This document shows, in pieces, positions 10,201 to 21,137 of a DNA stretch of 64,000 nucleotides. Source of the DNA: Sclerurus mexicanus. Taxonomy: Eukaryota > Chordata > Aves > Passeriformes > Furnariidae. Position numbers and translations under genes: made by a program. The notes under the pieces were generated by a model. It saw only the letters and a list, made by a program, of their open reading frames with translations, ran no database searches and had not been told where the DNA came from. Each line of letters begins with the position of its first letter. The stretch's first letter is position 1. The DNA is taken from the NCBI GenBank assembly GCA_013396755.1, contig VWZF01005250.1, forward strand, positions 663,027 through 727,026, given 5' to 3'.

Positions 10201-12804
10201 TTTAACATAGCTGGGAGGGGATATATCAGGAAGACCTTGACCAAGATTAACAATAGAGGGATCTGCTGCCACTTTTGTAAATTCAACCCTAAAGCGAAAA
10301 ACATTTTAAAGTTAACATACCAGATAAAATTATCTTTTCATTCATTAGGATTAAAAGGCAAAAAAAAAGTATTTCCCTTTGACAAATTCATAGCAGTGGA
10401 AACAGGTTTTAGCAGAGTGTTCACATGGGGAGCTGAGGGCTGGGACAATGGTAAGTAACCACAGGAGTCAGGGGGCACCCAAGAAAACATTTCACTTTCT
10501 GCATCCACAGAATACTTTTTCTGCCAGCAGAACTGTGCTCAGGTGTGCACATGTACAAACACAATTACTCTGCATATAGGCAAAAATGGAACACCAGGCA
10601 CATTAAATGACTTAAAGGCTAAATTCTGTCAAGTGAAGCTGTCATTTAAACTGCCCAGACAGTGCTATAATTTTTTTTTAATTGAGAGTGCTATAGTTTT
10701 TTTGTTTGCTTGTTTGTTTTTCAAATTTTAGGCAACAGACTGTTTCAGGCTGCTCATTAACCGTTCCTAGTAGCCTTCCAGATATGAACATTATGATTCT
10801 TGAACAATTTTTCCTTCCTCCCTTCACAAGTCAGCTTTATATTTCACTCTTTTCCTCCCTACCAAAATGTTAAAAATATTTAAAAAAAAAAAAAACTACA
10901 AAACTAAACTAGCATCACAGTTCTGTCAAAAATGAATACAAATTGCTAAAAATTAGCTTGAGGCTGAATGATCAAACCATCTTGTGTGTATGTACGCACA
11001 TATATACATACAACTAATATAAGCCCATAATAGTGTTTTCACCACCCAAGAAAATTCCATATTTATTAGTGATGGCAATATTGTTTAAGACCAATTTAAT
11101 ACCTAGAAATACGAGTATTAAAAATAATGAACTAAATTATAAAGACAAGTATAATGGCTTTAAAAATCAATCTGACTTATTTGGTAAACACAGATCAAAT
11201 GTAATGGAAATATATTACTCAATAGAAATACTCAAGAGAATTAACATTTAAATTTGAAAGTCAGATGAACTACCATGCCCAAGAGTTATATTTCTCTTAT
11301 GTGGTTTAGTAGATGAAGAGAAGTCTAAGCCTAATATTTAAAGCTCAAAACTAACAACTAACACCTTTAACTGAATTTCATTCACTGCTTCAAAAGAGGC
11401 ACCCTATATACTCCAACAGAGACAGCAACTGCTATGTACCTTATTATTGGCAGTAATTATCAATTTGGAAAGAAAACATATCAGCCAAAGACATTTTCTG
11501 AAATTTGCAGATATTTTGCTTTTACTTACCACACGTTGCTGTCAAGGCCTTCAATTCGTCTTGTGTTTTTGTGTCTGAAGGCCATTGTCTGCAAGATCAA
11601 AATATACAGACAGAAGGGTTTTGTTAAGAAAGATGAAGTAGGATACTGTTAGATTCTGCATGACAAACCCTCCTTCATGCTTTCTCAAATGTACCACTGC
11701 CGGATAAATTCAGCAGTTACACAAAATTATAGACATGTTCTTTCATTAAAGCTTCCATAACAGCTTGAGTTCAGACTAACAAGAAAATACACAAAGATGT
11801 CCTAAATTCTCATTCACCATTATCTAAAGCCACTAAACTTTCAGCAAGGCTGGAGGAAGGGCATAATTTAGCTCAACAACTTTAAAAGATGACCTAAAAA
11901 GAAAAAAAAACAGCATACATACTTTCTTTTTCTTTTCTACGATATTGTAACAACTTAAAGACTGAGCTATTTCTAGCCCAATTTCTGCTCAATACAGTTT
12001 GGAAAGCAAGTATTTGCAATGTAATTTTATTTGTTAAATTGATGGGCAAGAGGAAAGTAGCAAAGACATTTCCTACTTTCATTCCAATTTTTAAAACTGA
12101 AGTATCTACTTACAGCACAACAAAACCACATCAGAATATGTTTTTCCTGCATATTCAGACCTTAAAATAAGGTATTGGAAAATTCCAGTAGAATAGACTT
12201 TCAACGAGTACTCTATATAGAGGCAGAGAAAAAAACTACTGATAGTTGTGTTACTTTTAAGCTAAAAAGAAAAAAGAAAGGAAAAAGAAAATCAGATTTA
12301 TTCCTATGTGCAAACAAAAAAAAGTGCAAGTTCATATCTATCTTTGTAAACCATCTCGATACCAGAAAAAAATTACACAAGAACTACATAGTCCCTCAGT
12401 ACTCCAGACACTCTTGTTTCTTTGCATCAAACAACTGAGTTTTAGTGACTTTTACCAACGCCAGCTATTGTTATTATCTGAAAGATTCAAAAACCATATT
12501 CTAGCCACCATACTCTGCGAAGAAAATGTCTGCATTACCATTACACTCCACATTTGGCTGCACTTTAAAAATGCAAATAACACAAGTACTACTTAGACTG
12601 AGCCACATACATCTCTTTTTACATGCCGATTTACATGATGCAAAATTAGCGCATCTAAAATATTGCATGAAATAGTTTTCTCTATGAAGCTGAAGGAATA
12701 CTTACTGCAGAGGCTGAATGTTTGATGGATCTGGAAAGCAAATCTGTTCGTAGCTGGCATGTTCTAATGCCACGGCAACAGAAGCTTCGTGAAGCAAAAA
12801 ACAT
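4099..12804 (-). CDS. KYAT3: KYAT3 (CCBL2), kynurenine--oxoglutarate transaminase 3, 5' part, 7 coding exons
   Basis: PLP-dependent class I/II aminotransferase. The family transaminates kynurenine to kynurenic acid and has cysteine-S-conjugate beta-lyase activity. Coding exons on the minus strand are 12804-12706, 11588-11530, 10288-10144, 7084-6935, 5694-5608, 4431-4309 and 4219-4099. All have AG acceptors and GT donors, and the reading phase is continuous across every junction. Together they give 261 residues plus one base, against about 454 for the human protein as I recall it. In order: a mitochondrial-type leader, RRIEGLDSNVW, NLGQGLPDISPP, the PLP-phosphate loop VGAYGSL, EPFYDCYEPM, the NPTGK motif, and SDEVYEWLVY with the Asp/Tyr that contact the cofactor. 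The exons with the Schiff-base lysine (SxGK region) and the C-terminal domain were looked for in 1-4098 and not seen, so the gene runs off the left edge. No frameshift or stop was seen. Identification is from recall of the family, not a search. Confidence 0.95.
4309..4431 (-). CDS. KYAT3: KYAT3 coding exon 6 (NPTGK motif)
   Basis: 41 codons from KSSGNTVYSADWVLDP to LNTPHNPTGK, acceptor ttttag and donor gtaag, phase 0. The NPTGK motif carries the Asn that hydrogen-bonds the PLP O3'. The first nine codons differ most from the mammalian protein as I recall it; the rest is strongly conserved. Confidence 0.95.
5608..5694 (-). CDS. KYAT3: KYAT3 coding exon 5
   Basis: 29 codons from VIIIEPFYDCYEPMV to VFIPLRC, acceptor tttcag and donor gtgagt, phase 0. 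EPFYDCYEPM is the conserved segment carrying an aromatic residue that stacks on the PLP ring. A competing GT two bases upstream in the transcript (gtgtga) would break phase with the next exon, so 5608 is preferred as the exon end. Confidence 0.93.
6935..7084 (-). CDS. KYAT3: KYAT3 coding exon 4
   Basis: 50 codons from GHPSLVKVLS to IEEGDE, phase 0 at both ends, acceptor gaacag and donor gtaagt. It contains TVGAYGSLFSTIQAL, where the GAYGSL stretch forms the PLP phosphate-binding loop and helix in this fold type I family. Confidence 0.95.
8694..8728. repeat. (TG)n/(TA)n microsatellite
   Basis: Alternating tgtgtg, a short tgcata interruption, then an (AT)n run and tgtgtg again, all within a KYAT3 intron. 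Confidence 0.85.
8770..9340 (+). mobile_element. Possible solo-LTR-like or other old repeat in a KYAT3 intron
   Basis: A block distinctly richer in C and G than the surrounding intron. It contains an AATAAA (about 8862-8867) followed by a T/C-rich stretch. It also has degenerate internal repetition: 'cttgacctcagacctgctg', 'gcctgacctgtggattgac' and 'cttggtctcaggtcc' recur in variant form, each followed by a 'gtgatctggg' or 'gtgatcactggg' type segment. This resembles avian endogenous-retrovirus LTRs in style. I could not find clear TG...CA ends or a target-site duplication, so the class is uncertain. Its ORFs (up to 102 aa) have no recognisable domain. Confidence 0.35.
10144..10288 (-). CDS. 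KYAT3: KYAT3 coding exon 3
   Basis: 145 bases: one base completing Trp, then 48 codons from VEFTKVAADPS to LNQYTRGF, ending in phase 0 at donor gtaagt. It contains NLGQGLPDISPP, the substrate-pocket segment that is highly conserved in kynurenine aminotransferases, and the QYTRGF block. Confidence 0.95.
11530..11588 (-). CDS. KYAT3: KYAT3 coding exon 2 (with possible internal start)
   Basis: 59 bases between acceptor ttgcag and donor gtaagt. It encodes TMAFRHKNTRRIEGLDSNV plus the first two bases of a Trp codon, which the next exon completes. The IEGLDSNVW block is the conserved N-terminal motif of the mature enzyme. The second codon is ATG (complement of 11583-11585), so a transcript that skips exon 1 could start here and give a form without the leader. 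Confidence 0.92.
12706..12804 (-). CDS. KYAT3: KYAT3 coding exon 1: start codon and mitochondrial leader
   Basis: 33 codons from ATG (complement of 12802-12804) to a GT donor at 12705-12704 (gtaagt), ending in phase 0. The peptide begins MFFASRSF and ends SIKHSASA. It has six Arg, one Lys and a single Asp, with many Ser/Ala/Cys, which fits an amphipathic mitochondrial presequence. The recalled human leader also has 33 residues before the same exon junction. An upstream in-frame ATG at 12865-12867 would add 21 residues that do not look like the family, so the internal ATG is preferred. Confidence 0.85.
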
Positions 12805-15800
12805 CTCTGCATAATAAATAAATGACCTGAAAAACTTTACAGGTTCTAGAAATGAGTTTCTACACATCAGTAAGCAACTTTAAAAGATAAGATTCCCCTT
12901 CTCTTCCCTCCAGTGATTTTGTTTCAGTTAAGTAAACTCTAGTAAATTATTACCTTATCACAGTTGTAACCATAAAGGATGAAACTTTCTAACTGACAGG
13001 GCTGCAAAATGTTTCTGAATGTCATCTCAAAGGAAGGTTTCCTTTATTTGACAGCACTGACCTTCTTCTCTTTGAATAATAATTAAGACTAAATGCAATT
13101 CAAGCTTCAAAGGCTCTGTTAGAATTGTCATGAAAATGTGTTTGTGTAAGAAAAATTGCTATTACAATTGCCAGTACAGACAGAATAGAAAAAGAGCCCA
13201 ATTTTTAGAAAGTTACACATCTTTAAAACTGGGCTCCATTTCCCAGTGTTTCAAACCTGATATGCTGAAACCAGGACCAGCCATGCTAGAGAGGCAGGCC
13301 TACACACTTTATGTAACTATACTGAGTTTGGCCACAGTGACTTGGCAAACATCAAATATCTTCCACAGCAGAAAAAAGAGAGCTAGAAAAGGCATTCTCT
13401 GTGCAGTAACAGATCATTCAAGGACTGAAGAAAATGTGTACTGTTAATAACTATAAAAAAGAAGCAAGAGCTGGCACTTCAAGCAACTACTTCCAGAATG
13501 TATTTTTAAATATATATATTGGTTGATATTGTCAAAATGACTGGAATGTGTTAGAGAGAAATATGTAACCCACAGACCTATGTCAGAAACACAGTAGCCA
13601 TAGCAGTATAATTATTAACTTTATTTTCCATAGTTTACTCATTAAAGAATAACTCCTGCTGCTCCCAGACTTTCCTACCTGAAAAGTGGAAGAGAACAAA
13701 AAAGAAAGAAAAAACTATACTATTTGTATTAGAAGCCAAGGAATGCCAGTGTCTCTTAGAACAATACCATGCAAGCAGAAGTAGAAAAGGTAATTCAATA
13801 TCAAAGTAAAATATGTTTTCATTAGGAAGAATGCTTTTAGTCCATCAAGAAAGTGTTCTTTACACTTACAAACTAACAGAAAAGCCCAATCAATGTTTCC
13901 TTTCAAGGATGCCTCATCAAATGAGATAAGTGTTAAAGGTATGCTGATTTTGTCTTTCTCTTATTCCAGTGCTACAAACTCAGTCTCAATTCTGAAATTA
14001 GGGTCTTTCTCACACAGTACTGAGTTGCAGCTAACTCACCCAGACCTTCAAAAACACCCATGTCATCCCATTGCATTTAGCAATCTGCAAGTAAACAACT
14101 GAAGTTCCTTTACAAGAAGGAACTCTGCTGGCCTGAGGGCTAGCAAAAATAAACAGCAACTAAATCTTTGACACTAGTCTGCAGATACTCCGAAAGACAC
14201 AAAAGAAATAAATCTGTTTTAAAAAGACCTGTAAATTCATTTTAAGTTACTTCTAATAACACCACTTAGCATATTTTCCACATTTGTTAATAACTACGTG
14301 AAATCAGAAAGACTGCGAAGGTCTCCATTTCTCTGGTTGTGTAACAAAAACGACTTGTGTAACACACCGATATTATCTTAAAATGTGGCCACGGTAATGG
14401 AGCTATTCCCCAGGGTCAGACCACAGGCAGCATTACTTGTGCAGCACGCTGCAAATGCTTGTGGTAGTTAGTTAGCACCGAGGGACAAACATGCATATAT
14501 TTGCCTGTTTCATTTTGTATTGAGAAACAGAAAAATTAAATAAAAAACTTGTAAGCCTTACATGCAAAAGTAACTTGCAAGTTTTGTAAGAAATATTATT
14601 AACAGTTGTAAGTATTTCGAGCATTAGTGCCGGGATGCACTGAAAGACAGTGTGATATTTGTGAACCATTATTCAGCACAAGGCAATCACGCAAAACCAC
14701 AACACTGCATGAGCAGCAGCAGACCTGTATCACTGTGATGTGGTCAGTCTCTGCAAGTACCTAAAATACCTGAAGTAAAAAAATATATCCCCCTTTAACA
14801 CCACAGAAATGTAGGAACTGTGAAAACTTTATGAGGAAACAATACTTTGCTGAACAGCCTCAGTAAGAACAGGCACTAGCATGAAACATTTCTCCCACTG
14901 TGTTTCAGTCTTTGTGACAGTTTTCCAGCAAGTGCTAAACACCATTTGTTCAGGCTCAAGAGCACTCAGAGACAACTACTGGACATTAAATGAAAAAGCC
15001 TCATATAAAATACTTCCCTCATCTGCAACTCCGAATACTTCCACTGAAGCTACTCTAGGAAGTAAAGGGAAAGGCCTCCTTAATATAACCTGATACTCCC
15101 CCAAAGAAAAAAAAAAAAAAGCAAGGCCTACTCTTTTTTCCCAAACGCACACATTCCCACTATAATTGTATATGACATGTTAAAACATATCACAGGCTCA
15201 ACAGAATTATTTACTGGTCCTTTTAGGATGAGTGCACTCTTAATTGTTACTGCTGTATGTGTTTCACAAAAACCAAGTCTGTATAAGGCACTTTAATCAG
15301 ATGGTTTGTGATGTCCTAACCTAAGTTTTTTTCACCGAGATGCAAAGTTTCTTCCAGCTCAGGAAAGTTACAGAGTATCAGGCAGCTACAGAAGTAATGC
15401 AAACCCCTTTCAACACTCTTCAAACCTGGTAAGGTTCTTCAAACACAGAAAATGCACTGATCTCTCTGGGAAATGAAAGGGTATTCTTTCTTTCTTAGTT
15501 TTATTAGTGTTTCTTTTTTCAATCTTGGAGCAAGACATCAGCTTTTCAGCCCACAGTGATATCTATTAAACCCAGAAATTAACAGTAAGGAATACTTTTC
15601 ATGCCATTCTAATTTTCAGTGCTCTGAAGCATTCATGCTTTAAATCAGCAGTCAGTCCTCCTGGAATTCAGGCTTGCATACCCATAGAGAAAACAGGAAA
15701 ATTAACACGTTGGGGGAAAAGAATAACAAATGACTACTCCTGCAGCTTTCTGTATTTTTAGGGGAGTGAGAAGCAAGGGAGGCTACCAGAAAGGTCAATG

Positions 15801-16690
15801 CAGTAAATGATTTTTAGTTGGACTGGGAGGAAGACACATTCTGGTTGCTAACCTGGTTTAAACTCAGGTTTGGTTTGAACTAGACTGGAAGGTACTGTTA
15901 GACTTTGATGTGAGAACTATGTGAATATATCTAACAATCATTTAGGTCATGCTGTCCTTTGTAACCATTCCAGCACAGATAGAACCTCTGAGTTGTAGAC
16001 TCTTCTTCCTTCACAACTCCCCAATCTCCTGGTCATACAGTAAGTATCCGGACCTCAGATGCTGCTGAACCACCAGGGCATTTTATGGAAAGTTACAATT
16101 TTGTAATTTATGAGCACTTCTTCATTTTGTAATTAATTGACTTTTCTCCTTTAAAACTAAAGGTCAAATGCTGCTGTTCCTTCATTTTTGAGCTTCTGTC
16201 ATGCCATGTTTATAAAAATTGTCATAGAGCTTGAATGGCTTTTGGTCAGACTCCCTAAGCTGCTGAATTTCTTCAGGTAACAGCCTCATTTTACTGTGTG
16301 GTCTCAGTGACAAACGTTATTAGAAACACTGAAAGCCTGTCAGCCACCACAGTAATGTCATAATGTAAATATAATCCCTGTTATATTTGTGTTGTGCTAA
16401 ATATTTGTCAGATATGCAAACCTGGAAAATGTTACATCTCAGCCAAATGCTGACAAGCCTTTGAAGGACTTTCTCTTCACACTGTCTAGAGGACGAAAGC
16501 TTTAGAGACAGAAAAGGTGCCATCTGACCAGGGGAAGCCTCCCCATAATTTTTTTTCCCTTACCATCTACAAGTAATAAATGAGTTGTGGAGCCGAGGGA
16601 ACTGCTGCCAAAACCCGTGTGCTCGGGGAAGCTCGGCAAGCACCCCGGACTTAAACCTGACGTATCTAGAGGATTTGTTGTAGTAGTCAA
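12805..16690. other. KYAT3: KYAT3 5' intron / leader region
   Basis: AT-rich DNA between the start-codon exon and the CpG island. At least one non-coding first exon is expected in or near the island because the start-codon exon is about 4 kb from it. I could not fix its boundaries. No other gene was seen. Confidence 0.5.
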
Positions 16691-17260
16691 CATTTTGTCC
16701 TTTCTTTACGAGGAACGGAGAACGCTGCGCGCAGGGAAGTAACTTTCCCCCATGGACTGAGGAGAGGAGGAGGTCGCGGGGGGCCCGTACTGCTCCTCAG
16801 CCGCCCTACCGCGCCCTCGGGCTGCCCCCGCCGTGTCCCCGCAGGCCCAGCCGGGCGCTCACACCCTGCGCGGGCCCGGGGCGGCGGCTGCGACACCGCC
16901 CGGGCCCGGGCACACCGGGGGGGCACACCGGGGGGGGCACACGGAGGGAGGCACACGGGGGAGCCCACACTGGGGGAGCCCACACGGAGGCCACAGCTCA
17001 CTCACCGCCCCGACACCGCCTCCGCCGCCCGCCGCGGTCGCTCCCGCCGGGGCGGGGCCGGGGCCGCCCCAGGGGCGGAGAGCCCTTCCCTCCCTCCTTC
17101 CCTCCTTCTCTCCCTCCTTCCTTCCCGTCCTGCCGGGCGGCCCCAGCGCCCCCGGCACACGGACAGGGCCGGGGACACGGGCAGGGCTGCGCGGGCGGCC
17201 ACAGGCACCGCAGCGGCGCCGAAGGGGCCCGAGTGCCTTCCCGTCACCAAGTCATGGGCG
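16690..17260 (-). promoter_or_regulatory. KYAT3: CpG island, likely KYAT3 promoter
   Basis: Abrupt change to very GC- and CpG-rich sequence, including gcgcgcag, ccgccgcccgccgcgg and ggggcggggccgg Sp1-type boxes. It lies about 4 kb upstream of the KYAT3 start exon. It also holds a G-rich stretch of ggcacac-type short repeats at 16911-16990 and a (ccctccttc)-type pyrimidine tract at 17086-17130. Long ORFs on both strands are what GC-rich, stop-poor DNA gives by chance. Direction is inferred from position; a bidirectional promoter is possible. Confidence 0.65.
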
Positions 17261-17365
17261 TTTGTGTTGTGTTTGTTTTGGTTGGCTGGGTTTCGTTTTT
17301 TTTTTTTTGTCATAATTCGAATGGCGATTTTTCTGATCCCTCCTTGCCCGACTGATGCGGAGCCG

Positions 17366-17449
17366 CACACACACACACAGCACACACAGACACAGACACA
17401 CACAGACACACAGACACACACACACAGACACACACACACACACACACAC
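17366..17449. repeat. (CA)n microsatellite with GACA interruptions
   Basis: Cytosine-adenine dinucleotides broken by gacaca and agcaca variants, just upstream of the CR1 fragment. Repeated at 19537-19622 in the duplicate copy, which is slightly longer. Confidence 0.95.
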
Positions 17450-17462
17450 CCGTGTAGTAGCA

Positions 17463-18050
17463 CCTCCCGAGCAGCACCGGCTGCCCCAAGGAGGGGATTG
17501 TCCCGCTCTGCTCTGCACTGGAGCCGCCCCACCTGGAGTGCTGTGGGCACTGTGGAGCACCACGGTATGAGAGCGATGTTAAGGTATTAGAGAGCATCCA
17601 AAGGAGGGCGGCGAGGGTGGTGAAGGGCCTGGAGGGGCAGCCGTGTGAGGGGCAGCTGAGGGCGCCTGGTGTGTCCAGCTGGAGGAGGCCGAGCGGAGAG
17701 CTCAGTGCAGTCACAGCTCCCTCCTGCGGGGGCGAGGAGGGGCAGCACTCACCTCTGTCTGTGGGACCGGGGACGGGACCCCAGGGAATGGCCTGAAGGT
17801 GAGCTGGGGGACGTTTAGGTTGGACATCAGGAAAAGGTTTTTCACCCAAAGGGTGGCTGGGCACTGGAACAGGCTCCCCAGGGAAGCGGTCAGCGCCTCC
17901 CAAGCCTGCCTGAGTTCCAGAAGCGTTTGGACAAGGCTCTCAGGCACACGCTGTGACTCCTGGGGCCCTGCCCAGGGCCGAGAGCTGGGCTCAGTGGCCC
18001 TGATGGGCCCCTTCCAACTCAGCATGTTCTATGATTCTGTGATCCTGTGA
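17463..18050 (+). mobile_element. CR1 non-LTR retrotransposon fragment, 5'-truncated, 3' end present
   Basis: Recognised from typical CR1 3' sequence: ggattgtcccgctctgctct, 'cacctggagtgctgtg', 'ggttggacatcaggaaaagg', 'tttttcacccaaagggtgg', 'gggcactggaacaggctccc', 'cccttccaactcagcatg', and the terminal ttctatgattctgtga octamer-like repeats. CR1 is the main LINE of birds and reptiles. Only the 3' several hundred bases are present and the reverse-transcriptase domain is absent, so it is a dead copy. Confidence 0.92.
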
Positions 18051-19042
18051 AACTGGGTTAACGGGTTACCCTCCTTGGGCTGCCTTTCTGGAGGGAATAA
18101 AGTGTCAAAATCGTTAACAATCATCTCATACCTAAGCTGACCCCTTATCAGGAAAAGAGTGGTTTGCCAGGTATGTCCTATGGATTTTGTGTGCTAAGGC
18201 ACACTGTGATTCTGTGGAGCTGAAAGAACCCACCGATCATATTTTACAAGGGCCTCATATGACATTACATGTCAAATGCATTTCTTGTTCAAAAATGTTC
18301 AGTAATACAGATAAAGATTTTTGAAAGACCTGTACAAGCCAGTGAGGAAACACTTTCCATTGCAAGTCTTCACTGGATTTTTTTAGTGTGGATACTAGAA
18401 AGAGGTTTGATATGTCAACAATAATCACACAGAGGATTAGCAGGCAGAATGCAGATATCAAATGTGATAGATATACTACTTGCATATCATTACTGTATGT
18501 ATTGTGCTGTGTATATAATCATTGTGTATATTCATAGAAAATGAAAAAGTGTGAGCTGATTGAAGAGAACCAGTTTCACAGAACAGGCTAGAACACCTCT
18601 ACTTGGATGTAGAAATACTCTGACAAAGCCAGCACAGAACAGCAAAATTAAGAAACGAGTCCCAGAAATTATTTTAGATTTTAAATAAGATGCACAAAGA
18701 ACCTAACACTTTATTCTTTTTTTATTGTCATGCTTTTTGAGAATTCTCGTGGTCTCAAACACAGTGTTTGTGGTGGCAGAGCATGCACTGGAGGGCAGCA
18801 GATCCCAGCCTGTGCTGTATCATGAGGTGCTTCAAAAAGGGGCAAAAAAGAAACTTTAGCCTACTGATGGGTGTTTGCTCCATTGATGCCCATATTTTCC
18901 ACTGACTATTGTGTACAGAGCAGATGTCACTGGAAAATCCACGCAGTGTTATATTTTCCAGGCTTCTGCACCACCCCACTACTCTATGTCCGTGAGAGAG
19001 ATAGTTGAAGGAATGGCAAGATACTGCTGGTTCATCCTCAGA

Positions 19043-19043
19043 N
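19043..19043. other. Single-N contig junction
   Basis: One N joins the end of the left duplicate copy to the start of the right copy. The sequence before and after is not contiguous with respect to either copy. Confidence 0.95.
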
Positions 19044-19412
19044 GGGGGCACACGGAGGGGGGCACACCGGGGGGGGCACACGGAGGGAGGCACACGGGGG
19101 AGCCCACACTGGGGGAGCCCACACGGAGGCCACAGCTCACTCACCGCCCCGACACCGCCTCCGCCGCCCGCCGCGGTCGCTCCCGCCGGGGCGGGGCCGG
19201 GGCCGCCCCAGGGGCGGAGAGCCCTTCCCTCCCTCCTTCCCTCCTTCTCTCCCTCCTTCCTTCCCGTCCTGCCGGGCGGCCCCAGCGCCCCCGGCACACG
19301 GACAGGGCCGGGGACACGGGCAGGGCTGCGCGGGCGGCCACAGGCACCGCAGCGGCGCCGAAGGGGCCCGAGTGCCTTCCCGTCACCAAGTCATGGGCGT
19401 TTGTGTTGTGTT

Positions 19413-19413
19413 N
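19413..19413. other. Single-N contig junction with ~32-bp local difference
   Basis: An N sits inside the right copy where the left copy reads straight through (gtgttgtgtttgttttggtt). About 32 extra bases, including ggcaccatgttaggggtg, follow here. This is likely a misjoined or noisy contig end beside a poly-T tract. Confidence 0.85.
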
Positions 19414-19536
19414 GGCACCATGTTAGGGGTGTTTGGTTTGTTTTTTTTTTGGTTGGCTGGTTTTCGTTTTTTTTTTTTTGTCATAATTCGAATGGCGATT
19501 TTTCTGATCCCTCCTTGCCCGACTGATGCGGAGCCG

Positions 19537-19622
19537 CACACACACACACAGCACACACAGACACAGACACACACAGACACACAGACACACACACACAGAC
19601 ACACACACACACACACACACAC
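19537..19622. repeat. (CA)n microsatellite, duplicate copy
   Basis: Same interrupted CA tract as at 17366-17449. The end differs (acacgtg here, acccgtg in the first copy). Confidence 0.95.
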
Positions 19623-19633
19623 GTGTAGTAGCA

Positions 19634-20221
19634 CCTCCCGAGCAGCACCGGCTGCCCCAAGGAGGGGATTGTCCCGCTCTGCTCTGCACTGGAGCCGCCC
19701 CACCTGGAGTGCTGTGGGCACTGTGGAGCACCACGGTATGAGAGCGATGTTAAGGTATTAGAGAGCATCCAAAGGAGGGCGGCGAGGGTGGTGAAGGGCC
19801 TGGAGGGGCAGCCGTGTGAGGGGCAGCTGAGGGCGCCTGGTGTGTCCAGCTGGAGGAGGCCGAGCGGAGAGCTCAGTGCAGTCACAGCTCCCTCCTGCGG
19901 GGGCGAGGAGGGGCAGCACTCACCTCTGTCTGTGGGACCGGGGACGGGACCCCAGGGAATGGCCTGAAGGTGAGCTGGGGGACGTTTAGGTTGGACATCA
20001 GGAAAAGGTTTTTCACCCAAAGGGTGGCTGGGCACTGGAAGAGGCTCCCCAGGGAAGCGGTCAGAGCCTCCCAAGCCTGCCTGAGTTCCAGAAGCGTTTG
20101 GACAAGGCTCTCAGGCACACGCTGTGACTCCTGGGGCCCTGCCCAGGGCCGAGAGCTGGGCTCAGTGGCCCTGATGGGCCCCTTCCAACTCAGCATGTTC
20201 TATGATTCTGTGATCCTGTGA
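19634..20221 (+). mobile_element. CR1 fragment, duplicate copy
   Basis: Same CR1 3' fragment as at 17463-18050, with a few single-base differences (for example ggaagagg instead of ggaacagg, and tcagagcc instead of tcagcgcc). It lies within the right copy of the contig-scale duplication, so it is the same insertion seen twice rather than a second transposition. Confidence 0.92.
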
Positions 20222-21137
20222 AACTGGGTTAACGGGTTACCCTCCTTGGGCTGTCTTTCTGGAGGGAATAAAGTGTCAAAATCGTTAACAATCATCTCAT
20301 ACCTAAGCTGACCCCTTATCAGGAAAAGAGTGGTTTGCCAGGTATGTCCTATGGATTTTGTGTGCTAAGGCACACTGTGATTCTGTGGAGCTGAAAGAAC
20401 CCACCGATCATATTTTACAAGGGCCTCATATGACATTACATGTCAAATGCATTTCTTGTTCAAAAATGTTCAGTAATACAGATAAAGATTTTTGAAAGAC
20501 CTGTACAAGCCAGTGAGGAAACACTTTCCATTGCAAGTCTTCACTGGATTTTTTTAGTGTGGATACTAGAAAGAGGTTTGATATGTCAACAATAATCACA
20601 CAGAGGATTAGCAGGCAGAATGCAGATATCAAATGTGATAGATATACTACTTGCATATCATTACTGTATGTATTGTGCTGTGTATATAATCATTGTGTAT
20701 ATTCATAGAAAATGAAAAAGTGTGAGCTGATTGAAGAGAACCAGTTTCACAGAACAGGCTAGAACACCTCTACTTGGATGTAGAAATACTCTGACAAAGC
20801 CAGCACAGAACAGCAAAATTAAGAAACGAGTCCCAGAAATTATTTTAGATTTTAAATAAGATGCACAAAGAACCTAACACTTTATTCTTTTTTTATTGTC
20901 ATGCTTTTTGAGAATTCTCGTGGTCTCAAACACAGTGTTTGTGGTGGCAGAGCATGCACTGGAGGGCAGCAGATCCCAGCCTGTGCTGTATCATGAGGTG
21001 CTTCAAAAAGGGGCAAAAAAGAAACTTTAGCCTACTGATGGGTGTTTGCTCCATTGATGCCCATATTTTCCACTGACTATTGTGTACAGAGCAGATGTCA
21101 CTGGAAAATCCACGCAGTGTTATATTTTCCAGGCTTC

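Larger units (their letters stand above)
16905..19042. repeat. Left copy of a ~2.1-kb direct duplication
   Basis: Matches 19044-21213 almost base for base, with offset 2139 before and 2171 after a 32-bp difference at 19413. It ends exactly at the single N at 19043. It covers part of the CpG island, the (CA)n tract, the CR1 fragment and about 1 kb of unique sequence. A few substitutions separate the copies, for example near 17290, 17451, 17870, 17904 and 18084. Confidence 0.95.

Noticed and set aside
16687..17903. Many long ORFs (up to 197 aa) on both strands in the CpG island, (CA)n and CR1 region
   Set aside because: They are Pro/Gly/Arg-rich or Cys-Val/His-Thr repeats from GC-rich, CA-repeat and CR1 DNA. 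They recur in the duplicate copy and have no domain.
18755..19426. ORFs spanning the N at 19043
   Set aside because: They fuse unrelated sequence across a contig junction.
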